From Hemicentrotus pulcherrimus (lineage: Eukaryota; Echinodermata; Echinoidea; Camarodonta; Strongylocentrotidae), in assembly GCA_003118195.1 (NCBI GenBank), contig BEXV01000389.1:50383-114382 (forward strand): a stretch of 64,000 nt of DNA. The letters run 5' to 3'. Position numbers and translations under genes: made by a program. A model generated the notes under the pieces. That model saw only the letters and a list, made by a program, of their open reading frames with translations, was not told where the DNA came from and did no database searches. This document shows, one piece after another, positions 25,305 to 37,454 of this stretch. Within the stretch, counting starts at the first letter, position 1. The number at the start of each line of letters is the position of its first letter.

Positions 25305-25418
25305 AATTGAACCCATGCCTTTCAAACCCGTGTCTTAACCAAGGGACATGTGTCAACAGATTAACGTCATTTGAATGTACATGTGCTGTTGGCTTCATTG
25401 GAATAAGATGCGAAACAA
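25305..25418 (+). CDS. Exon 19: EGF-like domain
   Basis: 114 nt, phase 1-1; acceptor acacag, donor gtaaga. [17 protein letters not shown]-Glc, O-Fuc and an Asn-type Asx-OH site, but Pro replaces the Glu of the calcium lead. The 1,394-nt intron has only short A/T repeats (25622, 26228). Confidence 0.91.
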
Positions 25419-26812
25419 GTAAGAAATTAAAAGAAACATATCATTGTAGAAATGCCACGAAGAAATCACAGTTGTTCGAATAGAGTTTTGAATATGATAA
25501 GCAAGCTTTCACCCACAGAGATAAACATTTATGATGGAAAATATGGCCCATTCACTTGTCAATTCCTTGCGTGGAACGATAAACATGCTCATGGGGGAGG
25601 ATTATTCTTTAAAAAAATATAAAATAAAATAATAATAATAATAATAAAAAAAAGAAAATCATTTTTTAAATGCTTTGGATGACAGGAATTGATGTGTTTT
25701 CTTCAAACCTTAAACGAACAGCCAGGGGATAGTTAAAGACAGGAACAATACAATACTGTCGACTCTTACATCAGAATATCCATAAAGATATCTCTGACTT
25801 ATCAAATTCAACACTAATTTGTATTCTCACCAATAATAATTGTTTACTAAATTGTAGTACTTTCAATCTTTAAGAAAATCACGTGAATGTTTTGAAATTC
25901 CCTTTGTTTTATTTGTAAAGATTTACTTCTTTCCCAAAGTTCAGAAGTGCATTAAGATACATAACCAAATTATAAAATCAAAATACAAACAAATCGCATG
26001 TTTACTTATTCCTTGATCACATTTATTGATCATGAACTCCATGGGCGAAAAAGATTAATAACAACGTCATATATAATACTGATATTGATAGAAGCACTAG
26101 ATCTGCCACAGTAAGAATAAGTTGTCACAAGGCTTTACAAACAGAAACAGTTGCTTAGAGTTTCTGCATACGAATAGCTTCACTTCAAATATTATATAGT
26201 TAGATTTTGAATATACTAAATGTTGAGTTAATATATATATTTATATATATGTGTTGTCATATTTTCAGTAACATGATACCATACGATAATAACATTCATT
26301 TTGGGGGATCAATTAAATGAACTCATAACTTTAAAAGGAATCAGGAACTTTGTCTAAATGTTTTAGATAGTAGCATTATTCTAACACTGGTCGATACATA
26401 TCAAGTAAGGGCGTGATTTCCTAGTCTATCTATTCGTTGTATAGTAATGGTGAATTTGTGTCTAACCTCATCGACTCCGTATGAGTCAATTTCATGCTAT
26501 TTCAGAAGTGCAAATAGAGTGATAATCCATTAGTTTTGTTGAAGCATATGAGGAATAATTTTCTTTTCAAATTAGAGTAGAATCCACTCCAGCGTGGTGG
26601 TTGAATATTAAACTCCTTTGAGAGTGGGTTCCATCATACCTGCACCCAGAGAGTAGGTTAGCACTCCAAGCAAAGTGAACCGTAATCAAAGTTCTACCCT
26701 GTACCACTAGAGAGCACTATATCATGTACCACTTGACAAACTTGCAAAATGTGAAGATGAACTTTACAATACCAGGGATGTAGCAAAAGTGTGTTCTATT
26801 TGTCTTGAATAG

Positions 26813-26926
26813 ATATCAACGAGTGTGCAAGCATACCATGTGCAAATGGTGGAACCTGCAGGGATGGCGTCAATCAGTATGTGTGCTCCTGCACTGCTAA
26901 TTTCCAGGGTCCTAGGTGCCAAATAG
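26813..26926 (+). CDS. Exon 20: EGF-like domain
   Basis: 114 nt, phase 1-1; acceptor aatag, donor gtgagt. [16 protein letters not shown] with all four motifs intact. It directly precedes the FN3 of exon 21 across a 303-nt intron. Confidence 0.92.
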   Translation: MSTSVQAYHVQMVEPAGMASISMCAPALLISRVLGAK

Positions 26927-27229
26927 GTGAGTGCACGTCATTATTAAACATTATAAATTCTATAAAGAGTAATGTGCCGACCAGAACACAATATCTTATG
27001 GTTTGTTTGCAAAGCCCTTTCAAGCTCCGTGGAAGAGGACAACATTTTTATTTCTCTCTTTGTGTTAACATTTTTGTAGCCAGGAGGGTAGACGAATTGA
27101 AAGAAGAGGTAAGAACAGTTTTCAGGAATACTAAATCGATCATACTGGTACTAGATCCTAGGGAGCAAAAAATGTTTTTCATACTAGATGTTTTTCATAC
27201 AAAATTTTCTTCCCATTAAATTGACACAG

Positions 27230-27493
27230 GTAGAAACATACCCCTCACTGACACTCCAACAACCACTACTCTAACTTTTGACTGGCCGGGACAGCCTGGA
27301 GTCACTCTATATACGATATCTCTCCAAAGTATCGACGGAAGCTCCACGCCACCTCCCCAAACACTGCCAGGCTCTCAGACGTCTGCAACATTCACGGGAC
27401 TTGAACCGGGGAAAACATACAGAGTTACTCTGGAAACTACTGCAGATGGGGTCGACTACCCACTCAGTGAAGATTTTGCTACAACAATTCTTC
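27230..27493 (+). CDS. Exon 21: FN3 domain inside the EGF array
   Basis: 264 nt, phase 1-1, 88 codons; acceptor gacacag, donor gtaagt. Reads TLTFDWPGQPG (strand B Trp), YTISLQSIDG and LEPGKTYRVTL. Coding composition is richer in G and C than the EGF exons around it. Junction codon gives G-R-N-I-P, similar to the starts of exons 38, 41 and 54. The 447-nt intron has no recognised element. Confidence 0.87.
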
Positions 27494-27940
27494 GTAAGTG
27501 AATAAATCAAAACCACCAGGACCCCCCCAAAAAAAATAAATAAATAAAAAAATGTACCGTTCTGATGTACACTACCTGTAATTCTGGCGCGTTTGAAGAC
27601 AGTTTGAGCCATTTATGCTTTTAAATTGGCAATTACTAAATCAGAGACCATCATGGTACAAAATAATAACAAGAAAATCGAGAAATTATTTGGCCAATGA
27701 GAAAGCTGATGATAAAATGAAACTTCGAGAGAATTAGAGCATATTTGTCATTGGTGAGTCAAATCATTCTGGTGTGCTAAGCCAGGCAATGAACAAATCT
27801 AATTTTGCAACTTGAGTTTTTTGTTTTTAAACAGGTTAGACATGTGGATTTGAATCATAATCATCTCTCTAGATATGTACGTGTGATCATTTGTTATGAA
27901 GACTTTAACCTTTTTGCATGTGTTTCCCCTCTTCCCATAG

Positions 27941-28057
27941 CTCCATGTAATATTTCACCTTGCTTCAATGGTGGAACATGTCAGGATCAACCTACAGCTG
28001 CTCGTGGTTTTATTTGCCAGTGTACAAGTGGATACACAGGGGATTTCTGTGAACAGG
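27941..28057 (+). CDS. Exon 22: EGF-like domain, long loop
   Basis: 117 nt, phase 1-1; acceptor cccatag, donor gtaaga. APCNISPCFNGGTC with a long C3-C4 loop ending ARGF. Contains an N-x-S sequon (NIS) between C1 and C2. Long-loop EGF directly after an FN3. The 1,111-nt intron carries a plus-strand SINE at 28204. Confidence 0.9.
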
Positions 28058-28203
28058 GTAAGAATTACCAAGTCATAATTATAATTATAATGATAATAAT
28101 GATAGTAATACTAATAATAAGAATACAATTAATACAAATGATAATAATTGAATTGATATGAATAATAACAGCAAAAACAATACTGATAATGATGATGTTG
28201 AAG

Positions 28204-28529
28204 TGTTGTGGTCTTAGTGGATAAGTCGTTGGATTGTGTATCACAGTGTTCGCGGTTCGAGTCCCTCCACGGCACTAATGTCCTTTGTCAAGATATTATT
28301 CTACATTTGCCACGCTCCACCAGATGTGAAATGGGTACCGGTAGGAATTCCTTGAATGCTGGGAGCGCCAAAATTGGCTGCCTAGCAGAATCGGGGTAAT
28401 AGTCGGAGCGCCGTGAGCACCATGCATAGTGGATATGTGCGCTATATAAATATCCAATCGCATTGTTTTTGTTATTAATGTTATTAACATTATTATTATT
28501 ATTATTATTATTATTGTAATAATAATAAT
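28204..28529 (+). mobile_element. tRNA-derived SINE, family B, plus strand with ATT tail
   Basis: gtcttagtggataagtcg, gcggttcgagtccctcca, cggcactaatgtcctttgtc, acatttgccacgctccacca, gagcgccgtgagc, gtgcgctatataaatatcc and finally (att)n. Same order as the element at 23642. Confidence 0.85.
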
Positions 28530-29168
28530 GATGATGATACGTCTACTATTACACATTCTACAACTGCTACTACTTCTATTAATCGATAATAATGATAACA
28601 GCATCAGCAATTAGTTGGGCATAATTATCCGGGATAACCTCATTATCATACTGTTTTTAACAAGGTCCCTGCAAACTTAACATTAATTTTCGTTTAGCTC
28701 GATCAGACTTTTGCTTGGCTACAATGGCAAGGTGCTCGTGCCTTAAACGGATTTCTTCCTACCAGGTACAGGTACAAGATATTTGTGCTGTGGCAGGGAC
28801 CGTTTTTCTTATTTGTAATATAACCATTTAAACATAAATTTCTGTGGAAAAATGAAGAAGAAAAAAATGTAGATTGAAAGATTTGTCTATTTAAGTTTAT
28901 TCTTTCTGGATATATCTAAAAACTCATTAACAGAAAGAAACAGTAACAATAGATAACAATGTTTGAGTATTAATAATAGCAGATCCAACTGGAAGATAAG
29001 AATAATAAAAGTTCTGTTAGTGTTTATTTCCAAACTAATTGCAAAGTGATTGCATGTGGCTTCGACAAAAAAAAAATCATTTAACCTTCCATTCTGTAGC
29101 TTGTATTGTGAAATAAGAAGATAATCGTAAAACAAACTTCATATTTTCTTTAAATTTCTCTTTTAAAG

Positions 29169-29279
29169 ATGTCAACGAGTGTAACCAAAACCCATGTGTG
29201 AACGGCCAATGCATCAATATATTTGGCTCTTACATCTGTATTTGTGAGTTGGGCTTCCAGGGCACAAACTGTGATGAGA
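29169..29279 (+). CDS. Exon 23: EGF-like domain, short C2-C3
   Basis: 111 nt, phase 1-1; acceptor taaag, donor gtaagt. [15 protein letters not shown] with a C2-C3 loop one residue short, hence no O-Fuc site. cbEGF lead intact. Nothing seen in the 879-nt intron. Confidence 0.91.
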
Positions 29280-30158
29280 GTAAGTATTCTTCCTTTTCTG
29301 AAAATGCTGAAGATGTCATGATTTATTAGCGGGGACATGTATGGCCGGTGTTTTGCTTATTTTTGCCATCTGAGTAATATAATCTTTATAACAATAGCAA
29401 CTGCATATGACTGAATTTCAAAAAATAAAACGAATTTCCTCGAGTGATTTACTAGTAATGGTGATTTATGCATACAATATCAGGCATTATAATTGCACAT
29501 GCTAGAATATACTATACTGATTTATGTTGGTGTCTATCAAAAGTGTAACTCGTAGAAGCAGTTGGGGGAAAGCTCTAAACCTCACTTGTCTGAAACAAAA
29601 ATGACCTTGACCTACGGTTGTGCAACTTGTATGGCCAAAAACTTTGCAGCACCATGAATATATGAGCACTGCGCAACGAGAATGTCATTGTTGTTTGCCA
29701 CCAATTCGAGCAATATTTGTATGTTTTGTATCGCATTTTCCATTAATTCTTAATCATGGTGGAATTCATATAATCAGCCGCAAAGTCAAGATTTTCATTT
29801 GCGTTTTACATGTGCGTAGCTGATGGACCCTTCCATTTTTTCAAACAAATATTTGCATGGTCAAAACCGACCCTAAGTTATGCGTTATTGACATTTGTTG
29901 GGCGTAATCATTTCCACAAGTCAACTCTAGTAAATGTAGAAAGAAGATAAATAGGAGAAACTGTAATAAAATACTAAATTAGAGGACTTGATTATAGCCT
30001 TTGACAACAAATTTGTGTAGGTGTTTGGTCTCCCGTCAAACATTCTCAATACCCATGTTGACGTTATCATCTAGAGGTAGCATATCTGTGATTGACAATC
30101 TATTGGGTTAAGAATATTGCATGGACTTCCTCATTGTAATTAATCATCTAATTCAAAG

Positions 30159-30272
30159 ATATCAACGAGTGTCTGAGCAGCCCTTGTCGAAATGGAGGAA
30201 CGTGTGAGGATCTAGCCAATCGATATGTATGTGAATGTGCTCTTGGATTTACCGGTACCAACTGTGAAACCC
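30159..30272 (+). CDS. Exon 24: EGF-like domain
   Basis: 114 nt, phase 1-1; acceptor caaag, donor gtgagt. [16 protein letters not shown]; cbEGF lead, O-Glc, O-Fuc and Asx-OH intact. The 373-nt intron is unremarkable. Confidence 0.92.
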
Positions 30273-30645
30273 GTGAGTATTTGGATAAATAGACAATTTT
30301 TAAAAAAGGAATGTAGATATCATGGAAATAATCTCTATAAAATACTTTTCGCATACATGTTTGGAGGTTATACTCTTTTTTTTAAAACTGATGTATATTC
30401 GGAATGAAACATGTCTTTGTAGACTTCAATAGATATAAGCTCTTTCTTATATCCCTTTAACGCTTTATAACTCGATGTTTTAGTTTGCAGATTTTGTTTT
30501 TGCGAATAGAGTCAGCTATACTCTCTTGGTAGAACATTCAAAGTCTGCTGGATAGCTTTACTTTACACCACATAACATTTGCTAGTTCCCCTTCTCAATG
30601 AAAGACGTTCATATTTTGTTTTGCTATGACTAATACTTAATTTAG

Positions 30646-30759
30646 AGGTGGATGTTTGCGACAGTGGACCTTGCCTCAACGGTGCCACGTGTATAAATGC
30701 AGTTACTATATTCATCTGCCAATGTGCACCCGGATTTCAAGGCACGCGATGTGAAACAA
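30646..30759 (+). CDS. Exon 25: EGF-like domain
   Basis: 114 nt, phase 1-1; acceptor atttag, donor gtaagt. [17 protein letters not shown]-Glc, O-Fuc and an Asn-type Asx-OH site; the calcium lead has Val where Glu is usual. The 746-nt intron shows nothing. Confidence 0.91.
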
Positions 30760-31505
30760 GTAAGTTATTATACTCCATTGTTTTATTTTTATATTGAGAG
30801 AGAATTAGCATAATAATCATGAGAGCAGTAAATAATAATGTGAAGATAGCATTGTGACAAAAGACAATAGATATCAACATAATTAAAAAAGAAGTAGAAG
30901 ACAATATAGATTAATAATTGTTTTGGATTAGATATTGAGCACTACTTTATGCATAGCTCTTCTGTCTGTGTTTAATGATATGTGAAAATCCAATGATTTT
31001 AAAATCCTGAAGGTACCTGTTTTGTTGTAATGTCCTGGTGTTTTTTCCTTTTCAAATTCACATTTCAGTTAATTAAGTACTAAATAAAGTATGCTTGTAA
31101 AAAAAAAAAAAATCAAAATTGAATAAAAGAATAACACTAAAAGGAACACACACAATATAAATAAATAGTAATCATTTAGAACTTTGCACATAGTATTTAC
31201 ATTTGGCCGTCTACGATTTTACATCCATGCGATTTTGAAAGGTTGATATTGTCAACAATGAGTACAATTTTGCTTCTGTCTTTCAACTCCTCTACGTTCC
31301 AACACTCCAATATACTCTAGGTACATGTCAATATGCAAAAAATACCCTCGGCATAAAAACATATCTAACGTTGGAGTGTTAAAATGTAAGGTCGTCACTA
31401 ATAATGCAAAGAAGATTATACTTGTATACCTCTGAATAAGATGAAAATGAGTCATAGGTGAAAAGTGTTTATTTTAGGAATAGCATTGCTTTTTTTCTTT
31501 TAAAG

Positions 31506-31619
31506 ATATTAACGAATGCTCCAGTCAGCCATGCATAAATGGAGGGACATGTTTGGACGATACGAATAGATACACCTGCATGTGTCTACCAGGCTTTGAG
31601 GGAACCAGCTGTGAAAGAA
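31506..31619 (+). CDS. Exon 26: EGF-like domain
   Basis: 114 nt, phase 1-1; acceptor taaag, donor gtaagt. [16 protein letters not shown] with all four motifs. Followed by one of the shortest introns in the window (201 nt). Confidence 0.92.
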
Positions 31620-31820
31620 GTAAGTCCCAAACAGAGTTGCATTTTTCCTCGATAATATGTTTTTTAAAGCTGTAATTCTAAACAATTTTCAAATCTTCTC
31701 TATGAAGAGTAAAAAAATCTAATTGGGGATAGTGAAATCAGTAGGCATACATTATTTAACGAACAAGAAAGGATTAAGTATTGTTAACACCAAGCTGTGT
31801 TATTCCATTTTCTCTACCAG

Positions 31821-31934
31821 GAACTGATACTTGTATTAGTAACCCTTGCCAGAATGGAGGAACATGTATCAATAGTGTTGGACTATACATTTGTCAGTGT
31901 GTTCCAGGCTTCCAAGGCACCAACTGTGAAACAC
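31821..31934 (+). CDS. Exon 27: EGF-like domain
   Basis: 114 nt, phase 1-1; acceptor taccag, donor gtaagt. [17 protein letters not shown]-Glc, O-Fuc and Asx-OH present, no calcium lead. The 300-nt intron after it is plain. Confidence 0.92.
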
Positions 31935-32234
31935 GTAAGTGAACGATGAAATACAGAAAGAAAATGACATGCCCCTGAATGGGAGTAATGATACAAAGAG
32001 TCTCAATACCATCTTTTTTGTGATTATATATATACCTATAGAAGTTTATTTATATATTTGTTTGGCTCCCCTACTGATATACCGCAGTAGAAAAGCGATG
32101 AGTACTATGTGCGATAGTGTAACCATTACAGAGAAAGAGAGAGATTGACACACGCCCATGCTTACAATGTCTAGTAATCTGGATCCAACACCTTGTCAAA
32201 TCATAATATCATTTTGTCTGTTCATTATTCCTAG

Positions 32235-32348
32235 AAAACAACGAGTGTGCTAGCAATCCTTGCCTGAATGGAGGGGCCTGCACGGACCTAGTGAACAGTT
32301 TCGTCTGCACATGTCCCAGTCAATACAACGGCTTGCGATGTGAAACAG
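32235..32348 (+). CDS. Exon 28: EGF-like domain
   Basis: 114 nt, phase 1-1; acceptor cctag, donor gtacgt. [17 protein letters not shown]-Glc and Asx-OH, O-Fuc lost (Ala). The 547-nt intron holds a 145-bp inverted-repeat element at 32545. Confidence 0.92.
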
Positions 32349-32544
32349 GTACGTATAGACACCCATATTATAGGAGAGTCTGCATTGTAAGGCGGCTTTA
32401 AAATTATATTTAATTCGGTATAATTTCATAAAAAATGTATTGAAATATCACATCCAAAATCAAATAACAATGAAATATCGCGGACGAATTTTTACCGCAT
32501 ACAGAACTATTTGATCTCTTTTAACAGATATCCAAACATCATTA

Positions 32545-32689
32545 TACAGCAAAACCTGTAATGCGGTCTTTTTAGGCAAGTATCGCTATACACAGATTGC
32601 TTTAGTACAGGTCTCGATAAAAATGCAGGTGGTTCTCATAGACAAGTTGTTCTTTAAATCAGGTGGTAGCTAAAGCAGGTTTCACTGTA
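32545..32689. mobile_element. Small inverted-repeat element, MITE-like, 145 bp
   Basis: Ends tacagcaaaacctg and caggtttcactgta are inverted repeats with two mismatches in 14. Non-coding. Superfamily unclear. Confidence 0.55.
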
Positions 32690-32895
32690 GTACAATAAAA
32701 GAATAGTAAAGCCAATAGCATTAAAGTGGCTAGGGAACAAATATCGACTTCACTCATGAAATGAAGGAATGTTTTTCATTACTATTGTTCTGTGAATTGC
32801 TATATTATTAATCTAATCTCTCATTCTCTATAAACACTTATATATGTATAGATATGATAGTTATCCTTTACTTTTCAACTGTATCCCATCCACAG

Positions 32896-33015
32896 AGGTC
32901 GATTCTTGTTTATTAAGCAGTACAAGCTGTTTAAATGGAGCAACTTGTATCAATACTCAGGATGGATTCATTTGCCTCTGTCTTCCCGGCTATACTGGAA
33001 CTCAGTGTGAAAACA
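32896..33015 (+). CDS. Exon 29: EGF-like domain, long C1-C2 loop
   Basis: 120 nt, phase 1-1; acceptor ccacag, donor gtaagt. EVDSCLLSSTSCLNGATC: six residues between C1 and C2 instead of four, no O-Glc site; O-Fuc and Asx-OH (INTQDGF) intact. Nothing seen in the 506-nt intron. Confidence 0.91.
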
Positions 33016-33521
33016 GTAAGTAAACTTAGTAACCGATCTAATGTACATGAAGGCTTTTCTCCATGTAATATAATTGACAAAATATGGCAACTATTTGACA
33101 GCATTGCTCTTACAGACGATAAATTTACTTCCCACATTGTATTGCAGAATTTGAAAATAACTCTCCCAAAGTTTGTTTTGAACTTCCTGACGTTTCTGGT
33201 AGCCGTAAAAACCCGCTTCTACTGTGAAAATAATGGAAATGTCTTTTATAGATAGTATGAAATGAAGACACAAAATTAAAACGACTTTTCTTTTCTTTTT
33301 TTATGAAATGATCGTGTCAATGTGAATTATTCTTGAGAGATAAAGATTATATCTTCTCAGAACTTATTAAGCAATTTCCAAGACTTTTTAGATCGATCAA
33401 GGAATGTCCGAGAAAAAAATAAACTTTATCTATGAAGAATAAATCATATTCTCACAATCAATTCTTGAGAAAAATGTATACAAACCTTATTGGCAACTTT
33501 CTATGTATGTTCCTGTTTCAG

Positions 33522-33635
33522 ATATTAATGAGTGTGGTAGTAATCCCTGCCTGAACGGAGGGAATTGTTTCGATCAGGTCAATCAATTTCTGTGTCAATG
33601 CCAACCTGGATTTACTGGAACAAGATGTGAAACCA
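33522..33635 (+). CDS. Exon 30: EGF-like domain
   Basis: 114 nt, phase 1-1; acceptor tttcag, donor gtaagt. [16 protein letters not shown]; cbEGF lead, O-Glc, Asx-OH; O-Fuc lost (Asn). The 292-nt intron after it contains a 23-nt near-copy of the start of exon 31. Confidence 0.92.
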
Positions 33636-33834
33636 GTAAGTTTCAATCGGTTGTCTTTAAGATATGACTGTATTCTATTAAGGTATGCATTCTACTGAAA
33701 TGTTAATCCTGATGGTTCGTTTGAAGTTATGTCTGAAGTAAGGTTTCATTTGTGTGCCCTACAAATTTACCGTTTTAGTGAGTCATGATCTCTCAATACT
33801 GATGTATTTATTTCAACAAAATATGTTAAATTAT

Positions 33835-33857
33835 ATATCAAGGAATGTTCGTCAAAT
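33835..33857 (+). repeat. Stray near-copy of the first 23 nt of exon 31
   Basis: atatcaaggaatgttcgtcaaat matches exon 31 at 33928-33950 with one mismatch, 93 bp upstream in the intron. It then runs into a stop and loses similarity. Confidence 0.75.
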
Positions 33858-33927
33858 AGTTTTTAATTATGCATTGACGATATATAATTATATTGATGAA
33901 GTCGTTGTTTAACGTTTCTTTTACAAG

Positions 33928-34041
33928 ATATCAACGAATGTTCGTCAAATCCCTGTTTCAATAGTGGAATATGCGTGGACGAGAATTCTGCTTACAGGTG
34001 TATTTGCAGCACAGGTTTTTCTGGAAATCGATGCGAACAAA
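33928..34041 (+). CDS. Exon 31: EGF-like domain
   Basis: 114 nt, phase 1-1; acceptor acaag, donor gtgagt. [16 protein letters not shown]; cbEGF lead, O-Glc and Asx-OH, no O-Fuc. Nothing recognised in the 541-nt intron. Confidence 0.91.
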
Positions 34042-34582
34042 GTGAGTACACATGATAAGACACAATATTTAGATGTGAGGAATTCTTCTGTTGCCAAAGT
34101 CACGGAATTAGTCGATAAAATATTTCTGTAAGAGGCTCATTTTTTCTATGTCCTTGTTGTGCATGAGCAAGCGGACCATAATCTTGCTGTCATTCAAATC
34201 CTAATAAATTGTATTCTGATCAATTTGTGGATACCTACAATAATATTTGAATAGTCTGTGCCTGTATTATCAATTATATGTGCAATTCAAAAACAACTAA
34301 TGCTCATGAGTATTTATTTATACTGATTCTGATTAACATTATCTTCACTCCCTTCATTTACGTTTGCTATTAAATTTAATTTACAAATGTATGTACAATA
34401 CAATTCGTGGCACATAGTCTAATAGATATTTAATCCTTTGTACAGTATAGTTTTTTTTTTGCCTCGTTCCTACATTTGAAATATTCATTTCATGTTATGT
34501 TCTTTTTAGTTGTAAGAAAGGAAATATACGTTTATTGAACTGAACGGAATGATAAAAAATGCACATATTTTCACTGCTTCAG

Positions 34583-34696
34583 ATACCAATGAATGTCTCA
34601 GCGCACCATGTCAAAACAGTGGTACATGTATTGATAGTGTCAATACATATAGGTGCATATGTCCCCAAGGCTTTGGTGGAGTAAACTGCGAGAACA
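34583..34696 (+). CDS. Exon 32: EGF-like domain
   Basis: 114 nt, phase 1-1; acceptor cttcag, donor gtgagt. [16 protein letters not shown] with all four motifs intact. The 692-nt intron carries a short ATAAT-rich run near 35177. Confidence 0.92.
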
Positions 34697-35388
34697 GTGA
34701 GTAGAATAACATATCTACTAATCTTAGTAATACAATGAATAATATAGTTTTTTTTTAAATATAAAACATGCATACTGATTCACTTACATTTCAAGATGAC
34801 CAATTGTATGATGACAGTTTTCCCAAATTAAAATAAACACTTTTCTGGTTCTTGAGTTGGTAAATAATTTAAAATGGACTTCACAGATTTCAACCAATAC
34901 TATCAAACTATACAAGATTTACAAAAGCAATGATCTGTAAGATACCTTTTAGGCAAAATTCATTACAGCCAAGTTATGAGAGAAGCAAAGTGCTGCCATC
35001 TGTGGATATCTGCATAGGTTGTAATTGGAATATTAGCAATGAAGTTTGTTAATATGTTAACATTTCTCTAGTCCCCAAAAGCCATCTTCATGTATATGCG
35101 CTATGTGTCTCTTTAGATTTATTAGTGAAATGTATTGTTATAGTTTTTGATATTACTATAATAATTATGACGATGAAGATAATAATAATAATCATAATAA
35201 GCATTATTGATATTATTTTTATTTCTACTATCACTACTTAAATTATTGTACATTTCATGATAAGCATATAAGTGATATAGTAGTTGATCTCAAAAGTATG
35301 TTCCATTATCTCAATAACCAGGACTTCAGATTAATGCGAATAAAGCTTCAAATACCTAATGTACTGATATCACTTCCCATGCATACAG

Positions 35389-35502
35389 ATTTGAACGAAT
35401 GCCTCAGCAATCCTTGTCTAAATGGAGGAACCTGTAATGACATTTCGGCTGGATACAACTGTCTCTGTCCCCCTGGATTTGAAGGAATAAACTGTCAACT
35501 AA
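35389..35502 (+). CDS. Exon 33: EGF-like domain
   Basis: 114 nt, phase 1-1; acceptor atacag, donor gtatga. [16 protein letters not shown] with all four motifs. The 336-nt intron has an AATTYA-rich stretch at 35700-35740 only. Confidence 0.92.
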
Positions 35503-35838
35503 GTATGAATATACTTTTAACATTACTTAATTGAAGAATTCAATCAGATAAATATTGTTTTCGGATATACCACTGAATCAGGCCTGGATTGAAATTTGTG
35601 ATCTTCAGAAATTAACAAATGGTCTTTATTAACAACTAATAGCTAATTCATTTCTGTGTGGTGTGGGTGATCAAAGGATAAAAGATACAATCAATATTAA
35701 TTTAATTTCATTCAATTCAATTTAAATTTATTTAAATTCAATCAACCTTTTCTTCAGTTCGAATTCACAAAATAAGTTTACAAATTGACTTTATTAACTT
35801 TTTGTTCTTCCATTGTCTTTTCAATGCCTTTTATTCAG

Positions 35839-35952
35839 ATACCTTTGAGTGTAACAGTAACCCTTGTCTTAATGGGGCTACATGTTTAGATGGTGTCAAT
35901 CGGTTTACGTGTAACTGCGCATCTGGATTCCAAGGTGCTACTTGTGCAGAAA
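35839..35952 (+). CDS. Exon 34: EGF-like domain
   Basis: 114 nt, phase 1-1; acceptor attcag, donor gtgagt. [17 protein letters not shown]-Glc, O-Fuc and Asx-OH; Phe at the third position of the calcium lead. Nothing seen in the 493-nt intron. Confidence 0.92.
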
Positions 35953-36445
35953 GTGAGTCATCTCCAGCCTGTAAAAAAATGAATCATAATAGCAATTATT
36001 ATATTGATGACATGCTGTCAAGCCAATATTGCCACTTGACTACAGCACTTAAACATCATTCATCTTGTAAACTTCCAGAGTCGCTTAGTCAAGAATTATA
36101 CCTTTATCGTGTAGAGTCTTCCAAGCAAGCCTAAAAAAGGTCATGAAAGAAGTGGTAATTTGATTTCAGCCTCAGAAAAGTAGAAAAAAATAAATAGAGT
36201 GTTTAGTAAACTAAACATATTAATATCTGCACTACAAATTTCCTCTTTGCTGTATTAGAATACTAATCTTACCATATTCCAACTCCTGTATCATCTTTTG
36301 AAGGGGAGCTCTTACGGAACTATATGCACAATTGATGATAATCATGATGGCTTCTTGTTTAGTAATTGTAGTATAGATAATTGTAGCTGAATCAGCATAA
36401 CCACGTACACATCATAACATATTATATTCCTTACTCTGCTTCCAG

Positions 36446-36559
36446 CCATTGATTTCTGTGCGAATAGGCCATGTTCCGGAACGGCAACTTGTATAAATAC
36501 CGATGGGACATTTAGATGCCTGTGCCCTCCTGGCTTTTCTGGAACCCTGTGTAACATTA
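36446..36559 (+). CDS. Exon 35: EGF-like domain, atypical C2-C3
   Basis: 114 nt, phase 1-1; acceptor ttccag, donor gtaagt. [15 protein letters not shown]: the usual N-G-G is replaced by S-G-T-A, though O-Fuc still fits. Then [12 protein letters not shown]. The 604-nt intron has nothing clear. Confidence 0.9.
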
Positions 36560-37163
36560 GTAAGTTTTCATTTTTTACTCCATCTGTGTTTTCTCATATT
36601 TATTTTTGTAAGTGCAGAGCTTCATTTCATTGTGCACATAGGGTAACATTTTAACCGTATTGGGTAAAAACCGATACGGAATAGCTAACCCAGTATAGAG
36701 TAAATTTAACCAAATTGTAGATATATTTAGCTCAATATTGGGTTGAATTTTACCCATCATACACAGATGTTTCCATTTTTAACTCCAAATGGTAAAATAT
36801 TACCAAACTCTTATTTTTAGAGCGTATGAAGGTGGAACATTTTCAATTCAACCCTTCAACGATGTTTAAGTTAAGAATTTGCATTTTAATGGACACTCTG
36901 TAATTATTCATAAATATTTATCCTTTAAAACTTGCAAATGTTTACTTGATGTTATTGCTGTGATTTGTATCCGTAGCTTTTAAACAAGATTTGTATACGA
37001 TATTGATAAAAAGGGTGTGTCTGTTGTGACGTGAAATCGATTTTGTTTTCAACCGATTTTTCTGAAACAGCTACTCACGTTTTTCCATTTTCTGGTAATC
37101 CAGAAGTTGATTTGTTAATAATCGCGTGCTGATAAATTTGGTTTCTTATATTTTTCTTATCAG

Positions 37164-37277
37164 ACAACAACGAATGCAGTCCCAGTCCTTGTGTGAATGG
37201 AGGAACTTGTGTAGATGGAATCAACTCTTTCATCTGCAACTGTCTTCAAGGATATAATGGACAGATTTGTCAAAATA
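37164..37277 (+). CDS. Exon 36: EGF-like domain
   Basis: 114 nt, phase 1-1; acceptor atcag, donor gtatgt. [17 protein letters not shown]-Fuc and Asx-OH intact, O-Glc broken (Pro at the Ser position). The 1,173-nt intron holds a SINE fragment and a 65-bp tandem duplication. Confidence 0.92.
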
Positions 37278-37454
37278 GTATGTATTTTTGCTTTAAACAT
37301 TCACGCTTAAATCAACAATGATGCTTATATATCCAAGTGTAATTTCTCTTACCCTATCCCTTACTTTTCCTTTCTGTCCTTTCCCTATCCCTTTATTGAA
37401 AAGTAATGACTCCTTTAATAACGCTCATAACGGTCACGCTGTGATGCGCATTGT

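Noticed and set aside
12753..26926. CRISPR-like or satellite periodicity of the repeated 114-nt blocks
   Set aside because: The blocks are diverged EGF exons with splice sites and unequal introns, not direct repeats with spacers.
28204..28275. Functional tRNA gene (also at 59761 and on the minus strand at 23642)
   Set aside because: A- and B-box sequences are present, but the heads run into shared SINE bodies with ATT tails and do not fold as clean tRNAs.
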